From a virus, in the IMG/VR virus record IMGVR_UViG_3300013113_000701, positions 1 through 64,000 of that record: a stretch of DNA of 64,000 nt, one strand, 5' to 3'. Shown here piece by piece: positions 38,506 to 48,305 of the stretch. The first letter of the stretch is position 1; each line of letters begins with the position of its first letter. A program made the position numbers and the translations under genes. The notes beneath the pieces were generated by a model. It did not search any database, was not told where the DNA came from, and saw nothing but the letters and a program-made list of their open reading frames with translations.

Positions 38506-39975
38506 TTAAACTACTCTCAAAATAAGCTCACCACACGATGTTGGATCTTCAACCATGATACCACACTGCGATAAGAAGTGAACTTCGTATCCGTCAATAC
38601 CACTTGATCTTTGGATGTTGATCGATTGAGCAACTCCTCCGAAAGGATCAGTTGAACCACAAACGTGCCACATAGCCATATCCGAGTCCTTCATAGCAAC
38701 CTTACGGATGTTAGCAGTTCCCTTCTTTCTACCGAAGTTTAAGATAGTGAATCTGTAAGACTCAACTGGCTTTTTAGTGATTGGGTGTAACTCTCTGTTT
38801 CTCACGATATCATCGTATGGAGGGAATTCCTTAACAGTCAACTCAATACCGTTCATGAACGTTACCGTTCTGAAGTATCCAGTGAATCCTAATTCAGCAC
38901 CCTTTCCTGTGATGAAAGTTCCGTGATCTGTAACAGTGATGTTGTTACCTCTTGTGTATTCTTTGATAGCTCTATCGAACTCTCTCATACCCATCTTACC
39001 AGTTAAGGCAACAAACTTGTGATCACCACCCCACTTCGAAGCTGCGTAAGATAAGTCTAATAAGAACTCATCTAAGATTTCGTAGCTTAATTTAGTGTAG
39101 TAACGCTTGTTTGCTGGAGAGATTTGCTCTCTGAAACCTGCACCATGGTAGATAGGTCTTTTGTTCTCACCCTGAAGCTTAACATATCCTTGCTTGTCCT
39201 TGTTATACTTCGAGTAGATAAATGATCTATCGATTTCTCTGTACCACTTAGCCATAGCAGTCCACTCAGCTAATTTAGTCCAAAGTTTAGTTTTCTTGCT
39301 TTCGTCAGCAGGATCATACAACTCGATTACCATAACCGCTTTAGCTGCCTCACGAGAAACTTTGTAAGTCTTTCTTAAAGTAGTTAATTGGTTTTGTAAT
39401 TTGTACGGAGTTGAGTACCCGTGACCACCACCTTTGTTTGAGTATTCCTCAACTGAAGACCAATCCTTAGACCATCTTGCTCCTGTCTTTAAGAACTCTG
39501 GGTTACAGAATACTTTTGGATTAGGATCAGTTAATTGTACAGTATATACCCATCCGTTTCCAGACTGGTAAGGCTCTGATAAAACGTGAACTTGAGTTCT
39601 CGCATCATCCGCTACTAAGTTATCAGAAACATCAAACCATTTCTCAGCTAATACTAACTTGAAAGGTTGACTTCCGTAACCTGGCATCTGCGTAGACGCA
39701 TCCGGTGAATCAATTGCACATTCAATCGCTTTCTCTGATTGAGCGTGAAGGTCCCATTCGTACTCTCTATTGTTTACGTAAAGAGTATTTCCAATACCTC
39801 CTGTTAACAGAGATAAAACGTTGTTCTCCTGAATACCGAAAGCGTAAGCTAATACAGAACCAACTTTTTCAGGTTCAGTAAGGTATGCATTAGACAAGTG
39901 GTTTGACTCTGACAGACCATTAAAGTCTCTCGTTTGATAGACCTGTAATGGTGATACATTTGTTTTACTTGACAT
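38506..39975 (-). CDS. Major capsid protein, crAss-like family (489 aa)
   Basis: The C-terminal half carries the pattern of crAss-like capsid proteins: FGRKKGTANIRKVAMKD, WHVCGSTDPFGG, SSGIDGYEVHFLSQCGIM and SCGELILRVV. The fold expected is HK97-like, and it builds the icosahedral shell. The usual order (terminase, portal, small gene, scaffold, capsid) is intact upstream. There is no N-terminal delta-domain obvious enough to serve as scaffold, which fits a separate scaffold gene next door. Its own terminator follows directly. Confidence 0.92.
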   Translation of the reverse strand: MSSKTNVSPLQVYQTRDFNGLSESNHLSNAYLTEPEKVGSVLAYAFGIQENNVLSLLTGGIGNTLYVNNREYEWDLHAQSEKAIECAIDSPDASTQMPGYGSQPFKLVLAEKWFDVSDNLVADDARTQVHVLSEPYQSGNGWVYTVQLTDPNPKVFCNPEFLKTGARWSKDWSSVEEYSNKGGGHGYSTPYKLQNQLTTLRKTYKVSREAAKAVMVIELYDPADESKKTKLWTKLAEWTAMAKWYREIDRSFIYSKYNKDKQGYVKLQGENKRPIYHGAGFREQISPANKRYYTKLSYEILDEFLLDLSYAASKWGGDHKFVALTGKMGMREFDRAIKEYTRGNNITVTDHGTFITGKGAELGFTGYFRTVTFMNGIELTVKEFPPYDDIVRNRELHPITKKPVESYRFTILNFGRKKGTANIRKVAMKDSDMAMWHVCGSTDPFGGVAQSINIQRSSGIDGYEVHFLSQCGIMVEDPTSCGELILRVV

Positions 39976-40003
39976 AATATGAAATTTTAACTTTTAAATC
40001 TTT

Positions 40004-41188
40004 TTACATCGACCATGGGATGTTTACTTTCCCGCCGTCATTGTTTCCTGTACTTCTTCGAACTGCAGATCCTTTCGGATTAGCCTGCTGATCTTTGAAG
40101 TTATTCAACTTCTTCTTTAACTTGATAGTCTGTTTAGTAGCTTCCGCTTTACTTAACTTAGACTTATCGAACCCATCCATCGCCATCATAGCGTATAATA
40201 AACGGTTTTCTTCAGTATCCATTTTCTGGAATCCTGTTTTACCATCCTCTCCTGGGTTAGTGATGAAATCATACAACTTCTGAGCTTTCTTTTTCGATAT
40301 TGGGAAATCCTTTATCGATGTTGTATTAAGGACTCTTTCCTTAAACTCATCAGCTTCTTTCTGTTGTAATTCCTCAGCAGCCTTCTTATCAGATTCCATC
40401 TTAGCCATCCTTTCTTGGTTTGACTTTTCTTGGTTTTCTGCAAGCTTCTTCTGAGCCATCTTAGCTTCCTTCTCAAGTAATCCTGCTGATTTTAAATCAT
40501 CTAATCGCTCTCTGATATCTGCATCTTCGTAACCTTGTAACTTCAACCAATCTTCAACCAAGTACCCTTGATTCTTTTCATTAGCTACGTTAACCTTACT
40601 AAAGTCAATCTGAGAATTCATAGCGTTGAAATCTTCTAAAGTTCCACCCTTCTCAAGAACATCAAGTAATGCTGATGCTTGTTCTGGTAAACTTTTCTTA
40701 AGATCTTCAAACGCAGTTTGAGTTCGCTTTTCTACGGTTTCTTCGATCAAGGTTTGTAGTCCTTGTTCAGTCGGTTCGTATTCCGAATCTTCATCAAATA
40801 AAAGAACGTCATTGTCAGCCAACGACTGCATCATTTCTTGAACTCCTGTTACTTCTTCAGCCTGGTTGCTATCCGGTTGAGTTCCATCGTTTGTATCAGG
40901 GGCATCTTCCTTACTTGCTGTTTTACCAGCCTCCTCTTCTTCCTCGGCCTGTTTCCCTGCGCCTTTTTCTTCCAACGATGCGTCTTCCGCATTCTCAGCA
41001 ACTTCTGCAGCTTCTGCTGCAGCGGCTTCTTCTTCGTTTTGCTTAGTTACATCGGTAACATCCCCATGTCCCTCTGAAACTGTTTCCACTGCCACTTCTT
41101 CCACAGAACCTTCGTCTGTGTACTTATCGTGGTCAAGTTCAAAAATGTCAACGAACGAAGAGTTTTCTGTCTTACTTTCTTGTCCCAT
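40004..41188 (-). CDS. Scaffolding protein candidate, 394 aa
   Basis: The first ~140 residues are extremely acidic and low in complexity (many Glu, Ala, Asp). The rest is Lys/Glu-rich coiled coil (about residues 150-330: MESDKKAAEELQQKEADEFK) with a basic C-terminus (FKDQQANPKGSAVRRS). An acidic, elongated, coiled-coil protein immediately upstream of the capsid gene is the usual profile of a phage scaffold, whose basic C-terminus binds capsid protein. A TATATTTG sequence lies 4 bases before the ATG, but without a matching -33 element. Confidence 0.75.
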   Translation of the reverse strand: MGQESKTENSSFVDIFELDHDKYTDEGSVEEVAVETVSEGHGDVTDVTKQNEEEAAAAEAAEVAENAEDASLEEKGAGKQAEEEEEAGKTASKEDAPDTNDGTQPDSNQAEEVTGVQEMMQSLADNDVLLFDEDSEYEPTEQGLQTLIEETVEKRTQTAFEDLKKSLPEQASALLDVLEKGGTLEDFNAMNSQIDFSKVNVANEKNQGYLVEDWLKLQGYEDADIRERLDDLKSAGLLEKEAKMAQKKLAENQEKSNQERMAKMESDKKAAEELQQKEADEFKERVLNTTSIKDFPISKKKAQKLYDFITNPGEDGKTGFQKMDTEENRLLYAMMAMDGFDKSKLSKAEATKQTIKLKKKLNNFKDQQANPKGSAVRRSTGNNDGGKVNIPWSM

Positions 41189-41275
41189 AATTCAAATATA
41201 CTTTTTTTGTTTATATATGATAGTTAATAAATATACACGCTATATGTAAAAAGTTTTATACACCAGGAGAAAAGT

Positions 41276-41713
41276 TTACTTTTTAAAGCATACTTTTTTC
41301 TTGGGAACCTTTTTAACGTCTGCTCTACCGTTACCTGTAAACCTCATTCCGTACTTAGCGTACATGTTTGAAGCACTTCTACCAAAACGGTATCCTTTGT
41401 TCTCATCGAATTCCGTCTCAGCTCCCACGGTTTCTTCCCCAGGCTGCTTAAGGTCTGGCTGATTTTGGGCGTACTTATTGAAAGATCCTCCCATTGTACC
41501 AAGTGTACCTGAAACATTATTCAAAACATTCGCAACCTTAGATGCTTTTTCATCACCCATAACAGATCCGTAAAGACCCACAGCTTGTGCGGCAACACCT
41601 CCGATGTTAGATGCTCCTGACATCATACCACCTGCTTTACCCATTGCACCAGCCATATTCGCTAATCCCGCGAAGTATCTCTTTGGTGTCTTTATTACTC
41701 GTTTGTTTTTCAT
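41276..41713 (-). CDS. Small Gly/Met-rich head-region protein, 145 aa
   Basis: The N-terminal 60 residues are rich in Gly, Ala and Met (AGAMGKAGGMMSGASNIGGVAAQAVG), and the C-terminus is basic (DVKKVPKKKVCFKK). It lies between portal and scaffold, where crAss-like phages can carry a head fibre or small internal protein. The amphipathic Gly-rich segment resembles those of ejected or membrane-active virion proteins. No family can be named. An 87-base AT-rich gap separates it from the scaffold gene. Confidence 0.65.
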   Translation of the reverse strand: MKNKRVIKTPKRYFAGLANMAGAMGKAGGMMSGASNIGGVAAQAVGLYGSVMGDEKASKVANVLNNVSGTLGTMGGSFNKYAQNQPDLKQPGEETVGAETEFDENKGYRFGRSASNMYAKYGMRFTGNGRADVKKVPKKKVCFKK

Positions 41714-41719
41714 AACTTA

Positions 41720-44164
41720 TTATTTCTCACCTGGTACTTTATTCTTTAAAGCCGTCTTCGCCTTGAGCTTTTCGATTCTTTCCTTTGATGCGATCTCCTT
41801 CTCTTTAAGTTGTCGATCTTTTGCCTTCTCGGAAGTTTCTTGTGATAGTTTTCTATTCTCCAAGTTGTTTCTTCTTTCGGCTTCAAGTTCGCTAAGGGCA
41901 AGATTACCATAGGCAACCATGTCGTTGACCTCATTACCCTGGATGTCTTCATCGAATCCCATACTGCTGATAACAGCTTTCCTAATATCATTCTCTCTAT
42001 CAAGTCTGTTTTCTTCCTGTTGGAATGCTCTTTCTTTATCCTTCTCTTCCGCTGCGGCTCTAAGTGAATCTTGCTGCATTTTCTGCTCCATTTGTTTAAG
42101 TTCAGAATCTCTCGCTTGTTGCTTAGTTTCTGACTCCTCAATCAACATAGATAATTCAGAGATGGAATTAGACTTGAACATCTTAATAACATCTGAGAAC
42201 ACTGCAGTTCCAGAAGCCATCGCTCTATCTGCAAGTTGTTCCAGTTTAGCAAAGATCTTAGTTTCCCTACTTGAGTTGGTAACAAACACACCATAATCTG
42301 AATCTGAGAACTTATCCATATCAACAGTGGTAGATATACGAAGTACATCATCTGTGATAAAGTGTAGTTTCTTCTGACCGGGATATGCAAACTTAGCCGT
42401 TTCAAGTAATGCTGAAAGAACATTAGTTTTGATTTCGTTATGTACGTAGAACCATGGTTCTGTAATATAACTCGATTGTTCAACACTTGTTTGAACCCCT
42501 GTTGCAGTTTGACTGGCTTTGATATCACCTTCTCTTTCTGGACCAATACCTACGATTCTATCCATTAAAGATTCAATCTTCGACAGGATAGTAATGTACT
42601 GACCAACTGCTTGGGATAATCCCATATCAATATTGGAGAATTGGTTGAACTGTGAAGTTTTACCTTGGAACTTCTCTTTACCTTCTTCAAATGAGTTTAC
42701 AAATGCAAGACCTACATTTTCGAAGAAGTACATCCACTTATCCAAATCAATACCTTCTGATCTTGGAATCTGTGCGATATCCATAACCATCTTCTTACCT
42801 TTCGCTTTAGCAAGTTCAGTTTCTAAACGATACCATACGATATTGTATAAATACTGATGAGGTTTTAATAAATCAACAAGTGATGTTTGAATTGTGTTTG
42901 TACAGTTATATACCTTTCCAATATATGGAAGTTTAACCTGTCTTGGGTTATCCATTGATCTTGATGCATTAGGCATCGGCTCAATGTTAACGTAGAATGA
43001 CTCTGCAATTTTAGTACCGTGCCATACTTCAGGAATCCATGTCCACTCAAGTTCATAACCTGCAGCTTCCATTTCCGGAGTAAGCTTAAATTGCTCATCA
43101 ACTAAGATTTCTTCCTCCTCATCGTTTTCATCAACAAAAGTAACAAAACCTACTTTCTTCATTGACTTCCAAACAACGTGGCTAACTATATGGTGAGTTG
43201 AATTAGAACGAGTTCCTCCACCAGTACTTCCGTTCCTTTCGTACTTATTCATGTCATGTTGCGTGTACGCAAACTCAGGGAACATCTGGTTGGATAAACT
43301 TTGTCTTAAATCACCTTGATCTAATTTCTTGATTTGAGCATCGGTCATATATTCACCGTACTCATCTAAAATTTGTCCGACAGTCATACTTCTATCCTCA
43401 CGGAACCAATCACCATCTTCGATGTTTGGATTGTCAGGATTTCTATCGAACTCACAATTGAGTGGATTACATGTACGAACAATAGGTTGGTTATTTGAAA
43501 TACCAACATAGTAATACTCTTCAGCAACAGTAAGACCGTGCTCCCATCCAGCATTGAACTTAGATGGTAGAGATTGTTCGTGTTTTAAATATGTCAATAT
43601 GTCACTACCCCATCTTTCTCTGATATCTTTCATATCAGCATTCTTCCACTTCTCTACTTGTGGGAATGTCTTAGGTGGTTCAGCTTCACCTGTATCAGGA
43701 TTGATTAACTCTTCTTGAGGAATACCAAGTTGTTCAGCAAGTTTAGATTGACTTACGAAAAGTAACATATCAAGCTCTTGTTCATCCTTGGCTGTAACAG
43801 CGTTCCCTCCAGTTGCCATAACATGGTAATTAAATGGACGATCCATTTCCTCACCTTTCAACCTGTTCATCTTATTGACGATTAGGTTTATGTCCCTCAT
43901 CTGAGCCTGACTACCTTTGTTCTTACTACCTAAACCGTAAGGATCCAATACATACTTGAAATCATTAGGATTAGTAATGGAATTCACAAGATCATAATTG
44001 GTCTGCTTTCTCTCCCAAGTAGTTCTACCATTCGCCATCCTGGAGTTACCCATCATGGAGATTGATTCAACACATTGTTCTTTCCATTTATCACCCTTCT
44101 TAGAGAACGCCAACTTCTGTGGCGGAAGGGTTGCTGAGATGTGGTTAGTCGAGTAATCGCTCAT
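41720..44164 (-). CDS. Portal protein (814 aa)
   Basis: The gene lies 9 bases after the large terminase and two genes before the scaffold, at the expected place for the crAss-like portal. Its length (814) fits that family. It contains helical stem-like regions (LIVNKMNRLKGEE, LYNIVWYRLETELAKAKGKK), a beta-rich wing (VSHVVWKSMKKVGFVTFVD), and a long C-terminal Gln/Glu/Lys coiled coil (residues ~690-810), typical of a barrel or crown. The portal forms the dodecameric gate for packaging. The assignment rests on order, size and shape rather than a single motif. Confidence 0.85.
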   Translation of the reverse strand: MSDYSTNHISATLPPQKLAFSKKGDKWKEQCVESISMMGNSRMANGRTTWERKQTNYDLVNSITNPNDFKYVLDPYGLGSKNKGSQAQMRDINLIVNKMNRLKGEEMDRPFNYHVMATGGNAVTAKDEQELDMLLFVSQSKLAEQLGIPQEELINPDTGEAEPPKTFPQVEKWKNADMKDIRERWGSDILTYLKHEQSLPSKFNAGWEHGLTVAEEYYYVGISNNQPIVRTCNPLNCEFDRNPDNPNIEDGDWFREDRSMTVGQILDEYGEYMTDAQIKKLDQGDLRQSLSNQMFPEFAYTQHDMNKYERNGSTGGGTRSNSTHHIVSHVVWKSMKKVGFVTFVDENDEEEEILVDEQFKLTPEMEAAGYELEWTWIPEVWHGTKIAESFYVNIEPMPNASRSMDNPRQVKLPYIGKVYNCTNTIQTSLVDLLKPHQYLYNIVWYRLETELAKAKGKKMVMDIAQIPRSEGIDLDKWMYFFENVGLAFVNSFEEGKEKFQGKTSQFNQFSNIDMGLSQAVGQYITILSKIESLMDRIVGIGPEREGDIKASQTATGVQTSVEQSSYITEPWFYVHNEIKTNVLSALLETAKFAYPGQKKLHFITDDVLRISTTVDMDKFSDSDYGVFVTNSSRETKIFAKLEQLADRAMASGTAVFSDVIKMFKSNSISELSMLIEESETKQQARDSELKQMEQKMQQDSLRAAAEEKDKERAFQQEENRLDRENDIRKAVISSMGFDEDIQGNEVNDMVAYGNLALSELEAERRNNLENRKLSQETSEKAKDRQLKEKEIASKERIEKLKAKTALKNKVPGEK

Positions 44165-44173
44165 GTTTTATCT

Positions 44174-46477
44174 TTAATTAAAGAATGATCCATTCATAGC
44201 CCTTTTCATGAAGTCATCCGTGTCGATAAGTCTACCACTATCTTCCTTACTGACTTCTTTGACTTTGAATTGATAATTCATCAGTCTGTGACATATCGTC
44301 AACATAAACGCGATCACCCGGTCAAAGTTACCTACACGGTTATAGTAAATCAACTCCTCGATTAAAGGTATACTGTATATCTTGTGTAAGTTTAACTTAC
44401 CGTCCCCCGCGTCTTTCAGTAACCAGTCCCTCGTGTATATCTCTAACTCATCTTTAATATGATCAGTCATGTGAGTACCGTAGGTTCTATTTACCTTAGA
44501 CCCCTCTGTTGCTTTAAGTATCGTCGGAGTCTTTGCTAACAAATATAGAGAATTTTTGTGTTCAAAGTGCATCTTAAGCGTATTTCTCTCATTCTCATAG
44601 AGATCCAAGCAATTATAGTAGAGTAGAAGTTTACGTATGTTTTCGTGATGCTCGGCAGCAGTTGAAGGTCTCGCTGTATATTCAGCTACAGGCCATTCAT
44701 ATATTCCATCGCGTGTATAGAAGGTCTTATAGATATATGTCGACCCCAACGAAGCTGTTGCTACAGATTGATCCTGATCATATGGATCGGTTCCAGCAAC
44801 GTATAATCCCCATGGAACTGAACCGTTCTCCATATATGGATGTTCCCATATTTGAATACATCCAGTTGTGTCATCAGATTTCTTCATCTTATACCAGGTT
44901 GGCGTAAGCTTTCCTTTTAAATCCGGAACCCATTTTAAATCTGGTTTCTCCTGACCTTCCCCTTGTGAGAAAACCAATTCACCATTTTGACCTTTAACAA
45001 AACCATCATGTTGGTTGGCCTTCAACCAATTCAGGTGTTCTTTCAATTCTCCAACTGGGAAAATATTAGACTCTGTGATAAGGAATGCTTCCGATGGATA
45101 TCTCGGGTTATTCTGCATTTCCTTATATAGCGGTTGTTTAGATTTACCTTTTGCCAAAGTTGCTCTTTTCTCATCCACATACGCAGTTGCGGATTCCATG
45201 TCTGTATTCCCCTCTTCATCTTTGAATTCATTCAGACCGAGTTCATACGGGACAAAGAAACCAATGTCTCCGGAATCCTCCCATGTATCCTGGAAACACA
45301 GACAGTCATAACTTTCAGGATCGTTGAAAACCTCCATGGCTTCTTCAGACTTACCTGCTTCCATGTTACCACCTGTTCCAAACATGTATATAGTTCCGAA
45401 TTTACGAGGTCCGTTGTATGTGGTATCCTTCATAGATGCCAGTGAATCTCTCAAGTTATCTTGGAAACCAACCTCCTCCAGTAGGGCAAGTGATGTACGA
45501 ATACCATTCCCTGCTTCTGGATTATCTCTAAATGTCCTATGATACATCTTGGATCCAGAACCCCTCTTCTGCCAGTCACCACCGACTTTTACATCATATT
45601 TGTTTTCGATAAACTTTTTACCTGAAAACCATGATCCCGTACCTTTCTTGTAAAGAGGACATCTGTAGTATGCATTTCCCAAATACTTATCACCGGCAAG
45701 ATTATCCATACCAAGTAATACCTTATCCAAAAGATCGACTGTATATTTCTGATCAATCGCTCCAATCATTACCTCAACTACAGCAGGCTGACCTGAATCT
45801 CTTAACGCCTGGAATTCATCGTAGTCATACATACCATCCATGTGATATGTGTGAGATGCTAATCCGTTAGCACCCCAGAATGATTTACCACCCCCTCGAC
45901 ACTCAATGTCAATTACGTTGCGGGCTTCATTGAAGAATAAAGGCTTTCCCAAATTCTGAGTATGTATTTTCCTCATGTATTTTCTTGGGTGCTCATATCT
46001 CTTCAACATTCCATTCTCCTTGAAACAATTACTTGGAATTCTGTATTTGCTAATATCTACAGACGGATCTTCTTCCCTGGCTTTGAGAAAGGCAGCCACT
46101 GCATGACAACAGGTAACATCATTGTCGTCGGTAAACCCAGAAAACCCTCTGGCTTCCATTATGACGTACGCCTTCTCCCACTCAAGATCTCTTAAGAAAG
46201 GACGAGCTAATATTTTGGTAGTGGAGAATTCACTCTTGTTCAAACGAATCTTACATAGATTGACATACCAATAAAGTGGACCCGGCATCCATTTCCCCTC
46301 GTGCCAGTAACCCTCCATGCATCTTCGCTTTATATCTTTCCAGTATTTTTTATACTTAATCGATAGTGGGTTCAAATCGATTATATCGTGCAGGAAGTGC
46401 ACATTGGATACAAACTTAGAATGTTTGCCTTCGTCCTTATAGGACGTTTCATCATTTTTTCTGTCTATTTTTTTCAT
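44174..46477 (-). CDS. terL: Terminase large subunit (767 aa)
   Basis: The N-terminal ATPase has a Walker A-like loop, CRGGGKS, at residues 193-199, and a Walker B, LALLEE, at residues 330-335 with catalytic Glu. The C-terminal RNase H-like nuclease starts with GTDPYDQD at residues 562-569, which supplies the first acidic metal ligand. The GGGKS loop is the degenerate P-loop often seen in crAss-like and other phage terminases. It drives packaging of DNA through the portal encoded next. The HU-like gene upstream overlaps its start by 26 bases. Confidence 0.95.
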   Translation of the reverse strand: MKKIDRKNDETSYKDEGKHSKFVSNVHFLHDIIDLNPLSIKYKKYWKDIKRRCMEGYWHEGKWMPGPLYWYVNLCKIRLNKSEFSTTKILARPFLRDLEWEKAYVIMEARGFSGFTDDNDVTCCHAVAAFLKAREEDPSVDISKYRIPSNCFKENGMLKRYEHPRKYMRKIHTQNLGKPLFFNEARNVIDIECRGGGKSFWGANGLASHTYHMDGMYDYDEFQALRDSGQPAVVEVMIGAIDQKYTVDLLDKVLLGMDNLAGDKYLGNAYYRCPLYKKGTGSWFSGKKFIENKYDVKVGGDWQKRGSGSKMYHRTFRDNPEAGNGIRTSLALLEEVGFQDNLRDSLASMKDTTYNGPRKFGTIYMFGTGGNMEAGKSEEAMEVFNDPESYDCLCFQDTWEDSGDIGFFVPYELGLNEFKDEEGNTDMESATAYVDEKRATLAKGKSKQPLYKEMQNNPRYPSEAFLITESNIFPVGELKEHLNWLKANQHDGFVKGQNGELVFSQGEGQEKPDLKWVPDLKGKLTPTWYKMKKSDDTTGCIQIWEHPYMENGSVPWGLYVAGTDPYDQDQSVATASLGSTYIYKTFYTRDGIYEWPVAEYTARPSTAAEHHENIRKLLLYYNCLDLYENERNTLKMHFEHKNSLYLLAKTPTILKATEGSKVNRTYGTHMTDHIKDELEIYTRDWLLKDAGDGKLNLHKIYSIPLIEELIYYNRVGNFDRVIAFMLTICHRLMNYQFKVKEVSKEDSGRLIDTDDFMKRAMNGSFFN

Positions 46478-46703
46478 CCCTCATTTTCTTTGCCCATTCC
46501 TGATGAATACGAACTCTGTCACGTTTACCAGGTTTCACTTCAAACTTCCCCAACGACTGTAATCTAACAGGTTCGTCAGTTCCACTTAAGATGACACTGC
46601 GTGTGAAAGCAAATTGAGATTCCACCATTGCTTTAATGACGTGTATGGGAATACCATAATCGTCAGATAGCTTTTTATATTTATCATGGTGTGGACTACT
46701 CAT
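46452..46703 (-). CDS. HU/IHF-like DNA-binding protein candidate (83 aa)
   Basis: Residues 18-40 form helices (IPIHVIKAMVESQFAFTRSV), followed by PVRLQSLGKFEVKPGKRDR (residues 45-63). This closely mimics the HU/IHF core VxLxGFGxFxVxxR and the start of its DNA-binding arm. The long C-terminal arm is missing, since only ~20 charged residues remain. crAss-like phages are known to encode IHF-like subunits. Its place beside the terminase suggests help in bending DNA at packaging initiation, but that is inference. It overlaps neighbours on both sides. Confidence 0.7.
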   Translation of the reverse strand: MSSPHHDKYKKLSDDYGIPIHVIKAMVESQFAFTRSVILSGTDEPVRLQSLGKFEVKPGKRDRVRIHQEWAKKMRDEKNRQKK

Positions 46704-47284
46704 ATCTCCCCTCTATCAGATAATGATTCCTGACCTCCACCTTTAGCAACTTCATCGTTAACTTCGTTGGACACTGTTTTAAGTGCTTGATCATAAAGAT
46801 CATAAATCTTTTTGGTGTCTGCAAGCATCTTATCTAACATACCAGCAGTGTTACCAACCCACTGTCCTTTCTCATTACATATACCAAGTTCGTAATCTGT
46901 CTCTTTTAAGAATGCAGAACGTTGGTCCAATTTTGCTTCAATCTCACGTAATGATCTACGAGCTGTGGTTTCCTGTAACTTCAGGTAAAAGTCTCTCAAC
47001 TTATTAACCTTCGGTTTATTGTTTGTGTAATAACTTTTGTCTCCGTAAATATCCTCAAACAGTAGTGTTATCTTAGAGTCCTCTCCTGTTTCAGGTAGAT
47101 TATAAAACTTAGAATCCCTATCCCAAATCAACGCAACTGTCCACATCAATCTTGATGAGTGTGCTTTATTTGGTGATTTGTCAGATTTATATAAATCTTT
47201 GATTGGTCCGGCTAATGCCAATGATGGATGAATATCCCAAATATTCTCACCCGCCAATTCCAGATTTGTCACTACTCTTCCCAT
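46700..47284 (-). CDS. Conserved-type protein upstream of terminase, 194 aa
   Basis: The N-terminal part contains LAGENIWDIHPSLALAGPIKDLY. The rest is largely helical and charged (KLRDFYLKLQETTARRSLREIEAKL). Its stop overlaps the start of the HU-like gene as ATGA. Position just before the large terminase would suit a small terminase subunit, but I see no clear helix-turn-helix. It should be treated as a candidate packaging or head protein of unknown function. Confidence 0.65.
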   Translation of the reverse strand: MGRVVTNLELAGENIWDIHPSLALAGPIKDLYKSDKSPNKAHSSRLMWTVALIWDRDSKFYNLPETGEDSKITLLFEDIYGDKSYYTNNKPKVNKLRDFYLKLQETTARRSLREIEAKLDQRSAFLKETDYELGICNEKGQWVGNTAGMLDKMLADTKKIYDLYDQALKTVSNEVNDEVAKGGGQESLSDRGEI

Positions 47285-47417
47285 ATTCTGTCTTTTCTGT
47301 TATTGCTTCTCCTTCAAATGATTCATCGTATCCTGGAGCGTGTGCTATCTGAATATCGATATCTTCAAGTTTTCTAAAATCATTCTTAGTTTCACACGCT
47401 GTTTTTAAATCTTGCAT
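47247..47417 (-). CDS. Small hypothetical protein, 56 aa
   Basis: I start it at 47417 (MQDLKTACE), two bases past the previous stop. In-frame ATGs at 47441 and 47456 would overlap the upstream gene by 22-37 bases and are possible. The protein is acidic and polar with KNDFRKLEDIDIQIAHAPG in the middle. No motif is recognised. Its end overlaps the next gene by 38 bases. The packed, overlapping arrangement supports it being a real gene. Confidence 0.5.
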   Translation of the reverse strand: MQDLKTACETKNDFRKLEDIDIQIAHAPGYDESFEGEAITEKTEYGKSSDKSGIGG

Positions 47418-47419
47418 TG

Positions 47420-47665
47420 TTATATGTTTGCTGGTTTCCATTTTTTCTGGGGACACGATGCGTCCATAGCATAAACTTTTTTAGTCATCAGGCAACCACA
47501 ACCCCCTTGATCCTTTTGACAAATGTTTGTGCTTGAATCAAATATAGGGCACTTCTTGCAAATTCCCATTCTCTCGTCTGCTATCTTTTTCTTAACAGAT
47601 GAGAGTTTACCTACACTATCGAGTGCACTATTCGAATATCCTTGTACTACGTGTTTTAGACTCAT
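47420..47665 (-). CDS. Small zinc-ribbon-like Cys-rich protein (81 aa)
   Basis: Six cysteines are arranged C36-x2-C39, C49, C56-x-C58 and C71, in the context GICKKCP, CGCLMTKK and CPQKKW. This is a common layout of small phage zinc-binding proteins (CxxC, then CGC, then CPxxKW). It overlaps the upstream gene by 4 bases. Zinc binding is well supported by the pattern, but the biological role (nucleic-acid or protein contact) is not known to me. Confidence 0.75.
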   Translation of the reverse strand: MSLKHVVQGYSNSALDSVGKLSSVKKKIADERMGICKKCPIFDSSTNICQKDQGGCGCLMTKKVYAMDASCPQKKWKPANI

Positions 47666-47946
47666 TTTATCTTAACTCCAAGTTCACTTAATTTCTTCAT
47701 CAGGATTCCATATCGAGTAGCCCATGCTTGCATTTTCATCTGTTGATCGTATGCTTCCTGACCCTCCAACTCAAGGTTAACACTTGGTTTAGCCTTGATG
47801 TGTTTTTTATATAAATCCTTGTAATACTTACCGCGACTCCTTCTTTCAGCGCGATTCATATCCTCAACCTTCTTGGCTTCAAACGATCCTTCTGGATCTT
47901 CTGCTGCCAATTTTTCGAGTTGTTCTGTGTGTTTATTCGGATCCAT
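47662..47946 (-). CDS. Small helical basic protein, 94 aa
   Basis: The sequence is charged and helical (NRAERRSRGKYYKDLYKKHIK, MKMQAWATRYGILMKKLSELG). There are no cysteines and no membrane segment. It overlaps both neighbours (14 and 4 bases). I do not recognise the family. The Arg/Lys-rich middle could contact nucleic acid. Confidence 0.6.
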   Translation of the reverse strand: MDPNKHTEQLEKLAAEDPEGSFEAKKVEDMNRAERRSRGKYYKDLYKKHIKAKPSVNLELEGQEAYDQQMKMQAWATRYGILMKKLSELGVKIK

Positions 47947-48298
47947 CTACAATCTCAAATTTAAACGTTAATACTTCTTGAGGAATCATTCTTGGATTAA
48001 TCTCAAGTGCTTCTTCGCTTTCACGAATTACCTTTTTAGCAATCAACGATTTCTTAATCGTATACCAAGCACTATTATTCAAACCAAGATCCTCTTTAAT
48101 CTTCTTCAACTTACTACTTGAGAAAACCATCTCAGATAAGTAAGGTTCTGATATACCAGCGTTTTTCAACTCAGTGTGAAGTGAGATGAGAGCTTTCGCA
48201 GCACTGAATTCCTTTTTCGTTAGTCCCATTAAACCATTCCAAACACGTAGGTATTTGTCAATGTGGTCTTGGGCATCTGTCTTCAATTTCAACTCCAT
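47933..48298 (-). CDS. Winged-helix protein candidate (121 aa)
   Basis: I use the start at 48298 (MELKLKTDAQ), which falls just after the preceding gene's stop. A longer open frame to 48430 would run through that gene. The order of elements suggests a winged helix: LTKKEFSAAKALISLH (helix 1), FSSSKLKKIKEDLGL (helix 2) and SAWYTIKKSLIAKKVIRE (recognition helix and wing). It ends in a beta strand, VLTFKFEIVD. Together with the next gene upstream it forms a tandem pair of winged-helix proteins, possibly regulators or replication initiators. Confidence 0.6.
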   Translation of the reverse strand: MELKLKTDAQDHIDKYLRVWNGLMGLTKKEFSAAKALISLHTELKNAGISEPYLSEMVFSSSKLKKIKEDLGLNNSAWYTIKKSLIAKKVIRESEEALEINPRMIPQEVLTFKFEIVDGSE

Positions 48299-48305
48299 AG
48301 TTATT

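Noticed and set aside
41193-41200. TATATTTG before the scaffold gene as a host promoter
   Set aside because: The -7 match is good, but there is no TTTG 19-21 bases upstream, so it is not annotated as a promoter.
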